Shown here in pieces: positions 25,913-34,820 of a stretch of 64,000 nucleotides of DNA. The first letter of the stretch is position 1. Each line of letters begins with the position of its first letter. The notes under the pieces were generated by a model, which saw only the letters and a program-made list of their open reading frames with translations, was not told where the DNA came from and made no database searches. The DNA is from Fidelibacterota bacterium (GTDB lineage: Bacteria; Fidelibacterota; UBA8477; JABMPR01): positions 1-64,000 of the forward strand of contig JAIPJM010000011.1 of NCBI GenBank assembly GCA_021734255.1. Reading direction: 5' to 3'. The translations under genes were made by a program, and so were the position numbers.

Positions 25913-27987
25913 TAGTATCGCTTCCGTTTAACTGGGTCATGATAGTAATTGAACTTCCATAGCGTCGCAGGGCCGTGACAGTCGATACATAAGGTTTTAT
26001 GGCTGGGGTTTCTCAGAAATGATGTTAGATAACTTCCCTCATTATTGTCCCCCGATTCTTCTACCAAATTGTCTTCAAAAGACCACTTATGCGGATCATG
26101 ACAGGTGAAACAATCAATAAAGCCAAAAACTTTTTCAGGTTGAGTCTCGCTAAACACTGGAAAATCGATCCAGTCTCCAGTCCCCCGAACATTTTTGGCA
26201 ACAGTGCCATAGTCATGGGGATGATCCCATGCCTCTGGAAGTTTATTTTCTGCACTTTTTCCTTCCTGATGGCAGGAGAAACAGAAATGTTCATTATACG
26301 AGTTGCCCATAGAAGCTTCCCATGACCGCAGTAAGCCATGTTCCGCCCGGGCATTATGGGATGAGTGACAGAATGAGCAGGCACTGTGATTTGCATCGCC
26401 CAGGTCATGATCTGTACCGATCACGTCCTTTTGCTCACTATGACATTCGATACACAGATTCGGTTCTGGCCAATTTTTGATACGTAGGAATGAATTCCGA
26501 TCATTTCCATCCAGGTCTGCCACTCGGGAAGTATTCTCAGCACTTCCCCATAAATGAGGATCATGACAGGTAATACAGGTAATGGTTCCATCGAATCCAT
26601 GAAGTACATCACTGGCAGCTTTGAGGTCGCCACCCATGGGGTGATCAAGACCGCCCACTGTGGTCGGGTAATGCGCTTCTGAATGGCAGAATTCGCATAG
26701 CTCTCTGGTAACATCCTCTCCAACCTCGGCCGTATTTGTCTTATAGCCAAAATCACCATGGGTTTCATGACAGGCAGAACACTGGCCTCTAAATGCGTCG
26801 GTATTTCTGAAATGCTGTTGGAAACCTTCCCTGACCACACTGTGATCAGAAGCGGTGATCTGGGCTTTGGCTGGATGGCATGATGTACAGAGCTGTCCCT
26901 CAGCATCATCGGGAAGTCTCAGAAAGGAGGTGTACTCTGTCCCCTCCTCATTTGCCTCAGTGACGGCATGACGTTTGGAAAATTCCCACTGATGGGGGTC
27001 ATGACAACTCAGACATCTGATCTCTTCACCCGCAGTGATATTCAGTGCTGGTACTGACGCTGGCACTTTCTTTCCATTGACGACATGGCCAGCATGCGGA
27101 TATGCCTTCGCTTGCGCCAGACCTTCTTCGTTGTGGCAACCGAGACAATAACTATTCTCACCATCCTCAGGCGTGAGCTCAACCGCCCACATAAATTTAC
27201 CATTTCCGCCATGGCTGGTATGGCAGGTAGCACAAGCATCCTGCTCGCCGAAGCTTGGTCCCAATGCACCTGATGTACTTTTAAAGCTTGTTGCCAGGTC
27301 ATGGTCGGTCAATTCAATATTGAAATAAGATTCATGGCAGGATGAGCATAATTCACTTCGATCGGATCCTGTTACCCCGATGGTGGACTGCTCCCCGTGA
27401 ATAGGATGGCAGGTCATACACTCAATGGTATTGTTAGCCCCAAAAAAGGTCCCAGCAGGCATTTTGTGATCAGCATTGACTGGTATGTGTATGGGATGGT
27501 TAAAATGCTTTTCAGCCTGATCAGCGTGACAGCTGATACATAGATCGGAGTTCTTGACCTCTTTGCGAATGAAAGGTGCTAAGCCACCAGGGACAATTGG
27601 TTTCAAGGAGTGAGGCGTATGGCAGGTACCGCAATAGATCTTCTTATTCTTATCCAGAGGAAGATCTCTGATCTTGATCTTAGTCATATCCATACCCAGG
27701 GCATGATTATTCGACCTGAAGACCTCTCTGGAATCCATGACAGTACCATCATGACAACTTGCACAGGCTTTCTTCGCAGGAATGTGGGAAGGAATTCCTT
27801 CGATCTGGATCGGTGCATCCAGCTTTGGGATCAATGAATTCTCGGCTTGTGCATTCTCGTGCCAGGTCACATGGCACACCACACAATCAAAACTGATATT
27901 TCTACTCTTACTCCTGGGTTGACCGAACAAGCCCTGAACCAGGACAAGCAGGAAAAGAAAAAAGATTATATGTCTCTGCTTATTCAT
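25912..27987 (-). CDS. Eighteen-haem secreted cytochrome c
   Basis: The 691-residue protein has a signal peptide (ends near VQGLFGQPR) and eighteen CXXCH motifs, starting CVVCHVTWHE and CASCHDGTVM and ending CIDCHGPAT. Many are in paired, doubled-CXXCH arrangement (CGTCHTPHS, CATCHTSHG, CLSCHDPHQ, CITCHDPHL, CFTCHDPHK) with one haem per about 38 residues. No lipobox or membrane helix is seen. It is the haem-richest protein in the window and the best candidate for the outermost, surface-exposed electron carrier. NHL propeller genes flank it on both sides. Confidence 0.92.
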   Translation of the reverse strand: MNKQRHIIFFLFLLVLVQGLFGQPRSKSRNISFDCVVCHVTWHENAQAENSLIPKLDAPIQIEGIPSHIPAKKACASCHDGTVMDSREVFRSNNHALGMDMTKIKIRDLPLDKNKKIYCGTCHTPHSLKPIVPGGLAPFIRKEVKNSDLCISCHADQAEKHFNHPIHIPVNADHKMPAGTFFGANNTIECMTCHPIHGEQSTIGVTGSDRSELCSSCHESYFNIELTDHDLATSFKSTSGALGPSFGEQDACATCHTSHGGNGKFMWAVELTPEDGENSYCLGCHNEEGLAQAKAYPHAGHVVNGKKVPASVPALNITAGEEIRCLSCHDPHQWEFSKRHAVTEANEEGTEYTSFLRLPDDAEGQLCTSCHPAKAQITASDHSVVREGFQQHFRNTDAFRGQCSACHETHGDFGYKTNTAEVGEDVTRELCEFCHSEAHYPTTVGGLDHPMGGDLKAASDVLHGFDGTITCITCHDPHLWGSAENTSRVADLDGNDRNSFLRIKNWPEPNLCIECHSEQKDVIGTDHDLGDANHSACSFCHSSHNARAEHGLLRSWEASMGNSYNEHFCFSCHQEGKSAENKLPEAWDHPHDYGTVAKNVRGTGDWIDFPVFSETQPEKVFGFIDCFTCHDPHKWSFEDNLVEESGDNNEGSYLTSFLRNPSHKTLCIDCHGPATLWKFNYYHDPVKRKRY

Positions 27988-28861
27988 CTCTTAGCCTGTA
28001 GACACTCACCCTATCATTGGATGACTCGACCACCCAGATCCTGTTGTTTTTATCCAGCCAGATGCCCATTGGTGCCTTCAACCTTAATTCTTTACCATCC
28101 ACTGCAGCGATCCCCAGGTATTTACCGGACAGAGAAAACAGTTGAAGCACGCCTGTAAAACTGTCTGAGATCCAGACCTGCTGTTTTGTATTCATTGCCA
28201 CACCCTTGGGTCGAATGATCTGTCCTCTTTGCGCTCCCGGTTTGGCGATCATTTGCGGGAAGCGCCCTGAGGGAGAATACGAGAGTACACGTCGATTAAG
28301 AATATCTGGAATGATCAGGCGGTTTTCTGGTCCCGCCGCTAACAGACCAGGATTGATGAACTCTCCCAAACCGTTGCCCCGGTTTCCCCAGGTCTTGCTG
28401 ATCTTTCCATTTGAGTCTACCAGTATGATCCGATGATTGGCACGGTCACTTACTGCAATTTGATTGTTAATACCAACCAGATCAACGGGTTCGGTCCATG
28501 CTTCCAGGGGAATGACCTGGTTGATCCTGCCATTTTTCCCCAGTTCCAGAATTCGAGACCTTGGTGTATCAGCGATCCATATCTTGTTATCAATACAGGC
28601 GATCCCAACAGCTTTGTAAATGGTCCCGCGATTAGGGCGAATACTTCTTACCTGGCCAGCAGCATTGATCTCAACTACACGGTCATTCATGCCATCCAGG
28701 ACAAAAACATCACCCCGTTCATTTCCACAGATATCAGTGGGATAATAAAAACCCGCCTCAACGCTTCTTTCAAATTGAACAGTGATATTCTGACCAAATG
28801 ATATCTGGACCAGAAAGAGGAGCTGTATTAAAAAGAGGCGTGATCTTATGGCGCTAGTCAA
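27980..28861 (-). CDS. NHL-repeat beta-propeller secreted protein
   Basis: The 293-residue protein has a signal peptide (ends near ISFGQNITV) and about five to six NHL blades: NERGDVFVLDGMNDRVVEIN, CIDNKIWIADTPRSRILELG, INNQIAVSDRANHRIILVD, GPENRLIIPDILNRRVLSYS, NTKQQVWISDSFTGVLQLFS and DKNNRIWVVESSNDRVSVYR. It lacks the lipobox of the companion propeller at 24899-25912. Its stop overlaps the start of the 18-haem gene by 8 bases. The two propellers may form an assembly scaffold around that cytochrome. Confidence 0.87.
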   Translation of the reverse strand: MTSAIRSRLFLIQLLFLVQISFGQNITVQFERSVEAGFYYPTDICGNERGDVFVLDGMNDRVVEINAAGQVRSIRPNRGTIYKAVGIACIDNKIWIADTPRSRILELGKNGRINQVIPLEAWTEPVDLVGINNQIAVSDRANHRIILVDSNGKISKTWGNRGNGLGEFINPGLLAAGPENRLIIPDILNRRVLSYSPSGRFPQMIAKPGAQRGQIIRPKGVAMNTKQQVWISDSFTGVLQLFSLSGKYLGIAAVDGKELRLKAPMGIWLDKNNRIWVVESSNDRVSVYRLRDE

Positions 28862-28884
28862 CTTGAAGGTCCACTCATATCCAA

Positions 28885-29682
28885 TTATTCGAACACGGCT
28901 GGAAAATAAAACAGTTCGTATTTCTCTACCATGCCGACAACAGCTGAATGCTGGAGTTCGTTCAGACGTTCACCTTCAAAACCAAGCGCTGTCATTGGAA
29001 ACTCAGATGATTCGCTGTGACAATCCGAACAGGTCTTAGGATCTTGTCCCACCATTGCTTCAGCTTCCTGTCGGATCTTCTCCTTATTGACTGTTTCGCC
29101 ATTCAGGACCGCTTCACGATAGGCCTCGTACATGGGTGTGTTGTAGGGCGTATATACGCGCGTATTAAGTGAGCCATCCACAACAAGTGGCGTGATCTTG
29201 GAAATGAAATTCTCTGCTCCAGAGACATCATCATCACCGATCTTGACCAGGCCGTAGGGACCGTTCCGTGTCAAGGAATTATCCACACCAAAGTCATACC
29301 AGCGATACGTTAATTTTCGACCAGGTTCCTGCTCCATGTGACACACCATGCAAGTCATGAACCGCGAGTGTTGATTGTAGAATGCCCGGGTACGTTTTTC
29401 TTTTTTGTGGGGCCAGATCGAATGACATGTCAGACAGTTCTCCTGTTCATCCATTGGCAGAAAATGCCGCTCACTGGTCTGATGAAAGTGATCTGATCGA
29501 TTATCAAAATTTGTGTAGTAGTTATTCAGCATTTCAACGTAATCAGGGAATTCGCCAGCATCCATGGCGACCTGTTCAACTTCCGTATCATGGGAGACCG
29601 CATTCCCTACGATCCAAACTGAGAGGACAATGCCAATGACCAGAGCCCCAAGGCCATACAGGTATTTAAAGATATTTTTCAT
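28885..29682 (-). CDS. Membrane-anchored trihaem cytochrome c
   Basis: The 265-residue protein has one uncleaved N-terminal helix (YLYGLGALVIGIVLSVWIVGNAV, about 8-30) and three CXXCH motifs: CLTCHSIWP (about 83), CMVCHMEQE (about 111) and CSDCHSESS (about 219). The anchor and sparse haems recall NapC/NrfH-like quinol oxidases, but the third and fourth haem spacing of that family is absent. It follows the b-type cytochrome gene with a four-base ATGA overlap, so it is probably a subunit of the same inner-membrane complex. Confidence 0.8.
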   Translation of the reverse strand: MKNIFKYLYGLGALVIGIVLSVWIVGNAVSHDTEVEQVAMDAGEFPDYVEMLNNYYTNFDNRSDHFHQTSERHFLPMDEQENCLTCHSIWPHKKEKRTRAFYNQHSRFMTCMVCHMEQEPGRKLTYRWYDFGVDNSLTRNGPYGLVKIGDDDVSGAENFISKITPLVVDGSLNTRVYTPYNTPMYEAYREAVLNGETVNKEKIRQEAEAMVGQDPKTCSDCHSESSEFPMTALGFEGERLNELQHSAVVGMVEKYELFYFPAVFE

Positions 29683-30371
29683 TTCTCGGCCTTCTCCTGC
29701 GCTTTGATCTCTTCTAATTCCAGTGGATGTTCATGCTCCATCTCTTCTTCAGTAAGGGTCCCCTTGTACCAGACCTTATTTGCGGGCCAGACACGGGGGT
29801 TGAAGTGAACATTGTAGAAATGCCAGATAGCGATGGCTAAAAAAGCAAGCAAGGCTTCATCACTGTGGGCAATATATGCGATCTGGATAAAAACACCGGG
29901 CAGCAGCCGGCTGAATTCGACTGGAAACCATAGAATGAGACCACTACCCGCCATAATGAACATACCCCAGAACACAGCCCAATAATCAAATTTCTCGATA
30001 TATGAGAATTTATGGAACTTGGGTCGTTCATCTGAAAGGAAGAGGAAATAGCGCAAGTTTGTCTTGATATCTCTGGCATCCTTCATGGTCGGGAGTAAAT
30101 ACATCTGTGATAATGGTGCTCTCTTCACGATCAGATTATAGAGTACATATAAAACGTGATACACGAAATTGATTATCATAATGGCAGCAGCAATGCGATG
30201 TATAAAGCGGGCATTTTCTATACCGCCCATAAATGCAAAGACCCATCCGCCAAACACACTATCGGGAAATTTGATGGGAAAACCGGTAAACACCAGGATG
30301 ATAAAGGGGACGAACATGAAAACATGCTGCAGCCTCTGATTCAAATTGAATCGTAAAAACTCTCTGCTCAT
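29679..30371 (-). CDS. b-type cytochrome membrane subunit (formate dehydrogenase gamma / HydC-like)
   Basis: The 230-residue integral membrane protein has four to five helices and His residues for haem b: NQRLQHVFMFVPFIILVFTG, RFIHRIAAAIMIINFVYHVLY and AIAIWHFYNVHF. It aligns along its whole length with the membrane part of the 18798-20726 fusion, sharing FIHR/VIHR, DYWAVFWG/EYWAGLWG and IWHFYN/IWHLYN. It overlaps the upstream haem gene by four bases. Together they form the split version of the CbcL-like quinol oxidase. The tail (residues 200-230) is highly charged and cytosolic. Confidence 0.87.
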   Translation of the reverse strand: MSREFLRFNLNQRLQHVFMFVPFIILVFTGFPIKFPDSVFGGWVFAFMGGIENARFIHRIAAAIMIINFVYHVLYVLYNLIVKRAPLSQMYLLPTMKDARDIKTNLRYFLFLSDERPKFHKFSYIEKFDYWAVFWGMFIMAGSGLILWFPVEFSRLLPGVFIQIAYIAHSDEALLAFLAIAIWHFYNVHFNPRVWPANKVWYKGTLTEEEMEHEHPLELEEIKAQEKAEK

Positions 30372-31384
30372 CTTTTCCTCCGGATTGTATAGGCGTCAAC
30401 AGCCCAGCGACCGAAATCAAGGAGTATGTGAGCCAGTAGAAAAGCCATGGTACCTGCTGTCAGGAGTATAAATCCCCATTCTACGAAAAATGGAATTGGA
30501 TTGTCTGCCGGTGTCGGTTCAGAATGGATCGCAGCAGTAGAAAATCTTGCCGTCGCGTTGCTGTGACAATAGGTGTTCGCACTACAAGTCATCTGGATAT
30601 TATTTGCATGAATGCTCGAATTGGGATCAGTGGCCGGTAGATTCAGGTGGTTCCGATGACAATCCACACAGTTCGCAACATTATCAAGTCCTCTTTTCAA
30701 AGCTTTGCCGTGAAAATGATTTTCATATCCAGCCACCTGGGTCAGATTGACATCAAATTCCTGCATCCTGCTCTGATCAGCATGGCAGGAGGAACAGAGT
30801 TCAACGATCCGAATAGAAGCTGACGCCGAGCGGTGCTCTGAATGTGAGCTGACGTGGAGGATCACACCGGCAAGCCCTTCACCCTCATGACAGCGCAGAC
30901 AGTGATCACTATGTTTAGAGAGATCATCCTCCAGAATTTCATTCCTGAACGAATTATCATGGCAATACTTACAATCCGGCTTCTTTGCGTTCTGTTCATC
31001 AGAATGCTTGGGGTTTTGACCATGGGAGCTGATGGCGTGTGAGTCCCGTTGATCAGTGTGGCTATACCCGGTCAATGCGAACGGCTTGGTAATGTGGCAG
31101 GCTTTGCCGCAATCAACCTTCTGCACCTCTTCTGGATGAGGAAATTCGTTTATATCTGTATGGCAGTCCCTACAGATCACATTCCGGTGCGTTGAATGTT
31201 CGTAGTCACCGGCAATAACTTCAAAATTTCGCATTCCCCCATCAGTACTACTGACACCAAGCATGGGCAGGTCATGGCACAGGTAGCAGTTCTCAGCATC
31301 AGCCTGTTGTTGCCCCAAAAGGGTGGTGGTCAGCAGCATGCCAAGCAGGGATAAGCGGGTCGATCTATAGATCATGGCAAGCAT
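30368..31384 (-). CDS. Membrane-anchored multihaem cytochrome c, partner of the b-type subunit
   Basis: The 338-residue protein has a signal peptide, six CXXCH motifs (CYLCH, CRDCH, CKYCH, CLRCH, CSSCH, CVDCH) and two unusual ones: CGKACH (CX3CH) and CSANTYCH (CX5CH). A C-terminal helix (WGFILLTAGTMAFLLAHILLDF, about 302-323) anchors it. The stretch LPATDPNSSIHANNIQMTC...AAIHSE matches LPSTDSTSTIHPNNLATTC...VTIHGT in the 18798-20726 fusion, so the two are homologous and the CX5CH site derives from a normal CXXCH by insertion. Two in-frame ATGs (31384 and 31375) could start it. It overlaps the upstream gene by 20 bases. Confidence 0.85.
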   Translation of the reverse strand: MLAMIYRSTRLSLLGMLLTTTLLGQQQADAENCYLCHDLPMLGVSSTDGGMRNFEVIAGDYEHSTHRNVICRDCHTDINEFPHPEEVQKVDCGKACHITKPFALTGYSHTDQRDSHAISSHGQNPKHSDEQNAKKPDCKYCHDNSFRNEILEDDLSKHSDHCLRCHEGEGLAGVILHVSSHSEHRSASASIRIVELCSSCHADQSRMQEFDVNLTQVAGYENHFHGKALKRGLDNVANCVDCHRNHLNLPATDPNSSIHANNIQMTCSANTYCHSNATARFSTAAIHSEPTPADNPIPFFVEWGFILLTAGTMAFLLAHILLDFGRWAVDAYTIRRKR

Positions 31385-32225
31385 AGCAAAGGTTCTCTTT
31401 TTCTAATCGTAGATAGCGTGAATTTTCTCCCTCTCCAACATAGACCACCTGATCGTCGGCAAGTGTACCACGGTTGTGTGTGTAGTGGCAGGTATTGCAC
31501 TGGATCTGGTTATCCGCAGAGAGTGGTAGGTCGATCTTATACTTCTTTTTGGTCTCTCTAAAGCGTTTGATCGTGACTTTCCTGGACAATTCAATGTTCT
31601 TACCCTGATGGTTCTCCTCATGGTTGTGCAGGAAATGGCATTTGTTACAGGTGGCTGCCACACCCAGATGCATTTCATTGGCGATGGTCGGATGATCTGT
31701 CTTGCTGGGTACCTTGGTATGGCACTGCAGGCACGTCGATTTGTCTGTACTTCCATCAGCCAGGGTCTGGATATGTGGATTGACACCTTTGTAGGTGTTC
31801 TGGTCGTGACATTGGTAACAAAAATCCAATTCTACCTTAAAAGGTCCCCCGCGTAAAAATGTTTGGTTCGCTCTGTCAATGTTGCATGCAACCTGATGAC
31901 AGGTAGTACAGCTGAATTCATGTTGGGAATCCAGCTTAAAATTTTTGGGAATTGAGATATTTGCGCTCGTCAGATCCAAGTTGTCCAATTGATGGATCTT
32001 TGTATTTACCTCAGAACGAGAATGACATTCCGTACATGAGGATGCTAAGAAATTAGAGGTGCTCGGTGCTCCACCGGCCTCATGGCAGACTGTGCAATCG
32101 TCTCCACCGTGGGGATTGATCTTCCCGGGGTAGGTGAACTGGGCACAGCATACGCCTAGCAACAGAAGGGAGCCGAATAAAATTCGGCTCCCCCTCAGAA
32201 TTCTATATGAATAAATATTATTCAT
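31365..32225 (-). CDS. Octahaem secreted cytochrome c
   Basis: The 286-residue protein has a signal peptide (ending near LLLLGVCCAQF) and eight CXXCH motifs: CTVCH, CTECH, CTTCH, CYQCH, CLQCH, CNKCH, CNTCH and CYACH. The last motif sits at the extreme C-terminus (CYACHDL). A lysine-rich stretch between haems 6 and 7 (KVTIKRFRETKKKYKIDL) is unusual and may be a docking surface. No CXXCK active-site haem is present, so it is unlikely to be a nitrite reductase. It is a probable periplasmic carrier between the inner-membrane complex and the outer conduit. Confidence 0.88.
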   Translation of the reverse strand: MNNIYSYRILRGSRILFGSLLLLGVCCAQFTYPGKINPHGGDDCTVCHEAGGAPSTSNFLASSCTECHSRSEVNTKIHQLDNLDLTSANISIPKNFKLDSQHEFSCTTCHQVACNIDRANQTFLRGGPFKVELDFCYQCHDQNTYKGVNPHIQTLADGSTDKSTCLQCHTKVPSKTDHPTIANEMHLGVAATCNKCHFLHNHEENHQGKNIELSRKVTIKRFRETKKKYKIDLPLSADNQIQCNTCHYTHNRGTLADDQVVYVGEGENSRYLRLEKENLCYACHDL

Positions 32226-32244
32226 TTAGTGCTTCTTATCAGCC

Positions 32245-33201
32245 TTACTCCATTGGAAAATCTGAAGTCAATGCAGCCCACTGGTGAGCTTGAAGGTTAT
32301 CATAAATCATGCTGTTTGCACCAAACTTAAGGCTGAGAGCATCATATCCAAGTGCTGTCAACCAGGCTGTCATCATGGATGATGTCTGACCGGTCCAGCA
32401 ATAGGTAACAATCTGCTGTGCAGGATCCAGAATATCAAGACCATCATTGGCAATTGTCAGTGTACCAGGTGTAACCTGATGCGCACCGGCAATATGACCA
32501 TAATCTGAGTTATCTGTAGCACCCCAGTAGTTGATGATCTGATAGTTAGCAGGTGCATCAAGCACGGTAGAAGCTGAAACGCCTTTGAATCCAGCAAGAA
32601 TGGCATCTACCCGCTCTGCTAGAATAGCAGCACCATCGGTGAGATCAGTGTTGATCACAGGATCTTCATTGTCTGAGAGAAGCGCTGCAGGATCTGCAGG
32701 GAATGTCCAATTACTGCTGGTTGTTCCGGCATTGCCAACATTGCCTGACCATGAGTCAAACTGGCCAGCCCAACCGCTCATACCCCATTTAACAGATTTT
32801 GCATCTGTGTAACCGCTAAGACGCAACGCAACAACTGCGTGAGCAGCACTCTGACCTGAATAACAGGCAACGAGCACAGGCAGATCAGATGTGTTCTTAG
32901 CTTCAACGGTTGTAACGACATCAGCATAGGCACAGTTTACTGCACCAGGAATATGACCTTCTGCATACTTCTCAGCAGAACGAATATCCAGAATAAAAAA
33001 GTCGGCTTCGTTTCCACTGATAGCTGAAGCAGTTGTGATCCAATCTGCTACAACGGTGGTTGCATCGTAGTCATTCTCGACCATGTACTTCGACAGGGTC
33101 TCGAATGCTGTTGCATCTTCTTCATCATCAGTACTCTCACAGCTTACCATAAATCCCAGGGCAAGCACCAGTACCAATACTAGTCTCCAATCAAGTTTCA
33201 T
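32245..33201 (-). CDS. Tandem-rhodanese lipoprotein
   Basis: The 318-residue protein has a lipoprotein signal with lipobox near GFMVSC (Cys 21), an acidic linker, and two rhodanese domains. The first has FFILDIRSAEKYAEGHIPGAVN and active-site loop CYSGQSA (about 113-119). The second has YQIINYWGATDNSDYGHIAGAH and loop CWTGQTS (about 263-269). Both cysteines are present, so both domains may be active as sulfur or persulfide carriers. Rhodanese-like lipoproteins also occur in Geobacter ext-type electron-transfer loci (from memory), which supports a functional link. It lies inside the cytochrome operon, 19 bases before the octahaem gene. Confidence 0.88.
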   Translation of the reverse strand: MKLDWRLVLVLVLALGFMVSCESTDDEEDATAFETLSKYMVENDYDATTVVADWITTASAISGNEADFFILDIRSAEKYAEGHIPGAVNCAYADVVTTVEAKNTSDLPVLVACYSGQSAAHAVVALRLSGYTDAKSVKWGMSGWAGQFDSWSGNVGNAGTTSSNWTFPADPAALLSDNEDPVINTDLTDGAAILAERVDAILAGFKGVSASTVLDAPANYQIINYWGATDNSDYGHIAGAHQVTPGTLTIANDGLDILDPAQQIVTYCWTGQTSSMMTAWLTALGYDALSLKFGANSMIYDNLQAHQWAALTSDFPME

Positions 33202-33236
33202 TTCCCCTCCTTTAGGTTGTTTTGAACTTGCATTAC

Positions 33237-34820
33237 TTAGTTATGACTTAAATGACATCCTGAGGAAAAACATGGGTCATCCCCCAGGCTGGTATTCTTG
33301 TTTGCTTCGATCTCAGCACTGAGATCGTCACCGGTGATATCTCTTTCCATATCACTATCTTTTAAATAATAATCGCTATTACCATACCCAGCGTGATAAT
33401 GGCAATTATCAGAACAATTATCGCTGGTATATATCTGACCGGTTGTATCGGCCCAGCTTGCATCCACTAAAGTTCTGTCTGTCCATCTCTGGATGTTATG
33501 GGGGCTGGTGTATTTCCAGGTTTCCATATTGGTGGCACCTGCTGCGAAATTATCAACCGACCATTCAGGAATATTCCAGTTTTTAAAGGCATCAGGTGAG
33601 ACCGGAATATGGCGAATCGCTATCCAGGCTGAGTTGCCATGTGGATTGTCTGTCTCTCCATAGACTGGGTTTCGACCGATCTTGAACTGTGGGTAAACCC
33701 GGTAACCACCAGGCCCATGGGAAGAATAGTCTGCCGCTTCTACATATTCCTCAGTCCACTCACCTGCATGACAGGTATTACAATTATTGTATTGTTGTGA
33801 GTGACAGACATAACAGGCGAGGTCAGCGCCATCCGTTGCATCAGCGTTTGGCCAGTGCTGGGCATGAAAGGCGTTATCATCACTATCAACCTGATGACAG
33901 TCCACGCACTGGGGCAGATCGGTCACATGATAGCGTGAGATGTAATCTGCGTCTGTGGCACCATCGCCATGAAAATCCTCCTGGTGGCAATCCAGGCAGG
34001 TATATCCAAAATCATTATGAACGTCTGGTTTATTTCCCGGTACCCGTTCCTGGTTTGCATTCCAGTCATCACCGACTCGGGATCCATGACAGGCAGTGCA
34101 GACATTCTCTTCACTGGGTGTGGCGATAAATTGATGACTATATCCAACTCGCTGTTCAAGGAAACCTTTACCGGCGGTATGGGGGCGGCTCACATGGCAC
34201 TGTCCACACGTGGTATGGCAACCACTGCAATCCTTGGTAAAACCCTCTTGAATCTCGACAGGGCATTCTTCGAAGGAGTCATACCCGTTTCTCATGGCCA
34301 CATGGGCTTTCTCGCCCCAGAGGTTACTGTGAATGCTGGTCTCATTCCTGCGAACGATATCACCATGGCAAAGACTTCCGCTACAGCCATCTTTACCAAT
34401 AGCTGAGGGATCACGTGTCATTTCAGTGTGCGCTGCTCGATAAGCTGAGATATCATCATCAGCATCGACCTCAGCTAGACCACCATGACATCCAGCACAA
34501 CCGATGCTGGCATGGGTAGGATCAATATCCGAGTAGGACTCTATTCCTCTGGTTGCATTTAATCTGATCAAAACCTTATCTGTAAGCGTCAACGGCGCCG
34601 CTCCACCGCCTCAGCCAGGCGCTGCATGAGATTCTTCCGGAAGTTCGGAGAGCTCATCCAGGGCAGCAATAATTCCAGAGATGGCCGATCTGTTCGTGTG
34701 GCACCCCTCGCAGGTATAATCAACCAGATCACCGTCCTGGGGAGTGATAGAATCACAATTCCAGAAGAAGGAAATGGCAAATACTAAAGCAAGGATCTGA
34801 ATTCGTCTGTTTAATCGCAT
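33237..34820 (-). CDS. Twelve-haem lipoprotein cytochrome c interrupted by an in-frame TGA
   Basis: An ATG at 34820 starts MRLNRRIQILALVFAISFFWNC, a lipoprotein-type signal, then the first haem site CEGCH. The frame stops at TGA 34613-34611 and continues unbroken in the same frame to 33237. The second part (from TTG 34592) has no export signal of its own but carries eleven more haem motifs: eight CXXCH plus CSGSLCH, CSDNCH and CFSSGCH. A secreted cytochrome can only result if the TGA is read through. The stop lies in a Gly-rich linker (APG-stop-GGGAAP), suggesting GGA to TGA. Its start overlaps the merR gene by ten bases. Confidence 0.75.
34611..34613 (-). other. In-frame TGA codon within the multihaem gene
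   Basis: The TGA follows CCT GGC and precedes GGC GGT GGA GCG GCG CCG. CGCCT-GGCTG-AGGCG forms a small hairpin that contains the stop, and GGCG/CGCC just downstream can form another stem with a nine-base loop. It may be a nonsense mutation, a sequencing error or, much less likely, a selenocysteine codon. Confidence 0.7.

Noticed and set aside
21688-32225. Pentahaem or octahaem nitrite or sulfite reductase
   Set aside because: No CXXCK active-site haem motif was found in any of the cytochromes, and lengths and haem counts do not match NrfA.
11700-34613. Stop-codon reassignment as the cause of the two in-frame stops
   Set aside because: One interruption is TAA and the other TGA, and both codons serve as normal stops elsewhere in the window, including the ATGA overlaps. 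A genome-wide recoding is therefore unlikely.
34592-34640. Selenocysteine insertion at the TGA as a firm call
   Set aside because: Only a four-base stem lies downstream, the position is in a Gly-rich linker rather than an active site, and no sel genes are in the window. It is kept only as an alternative.
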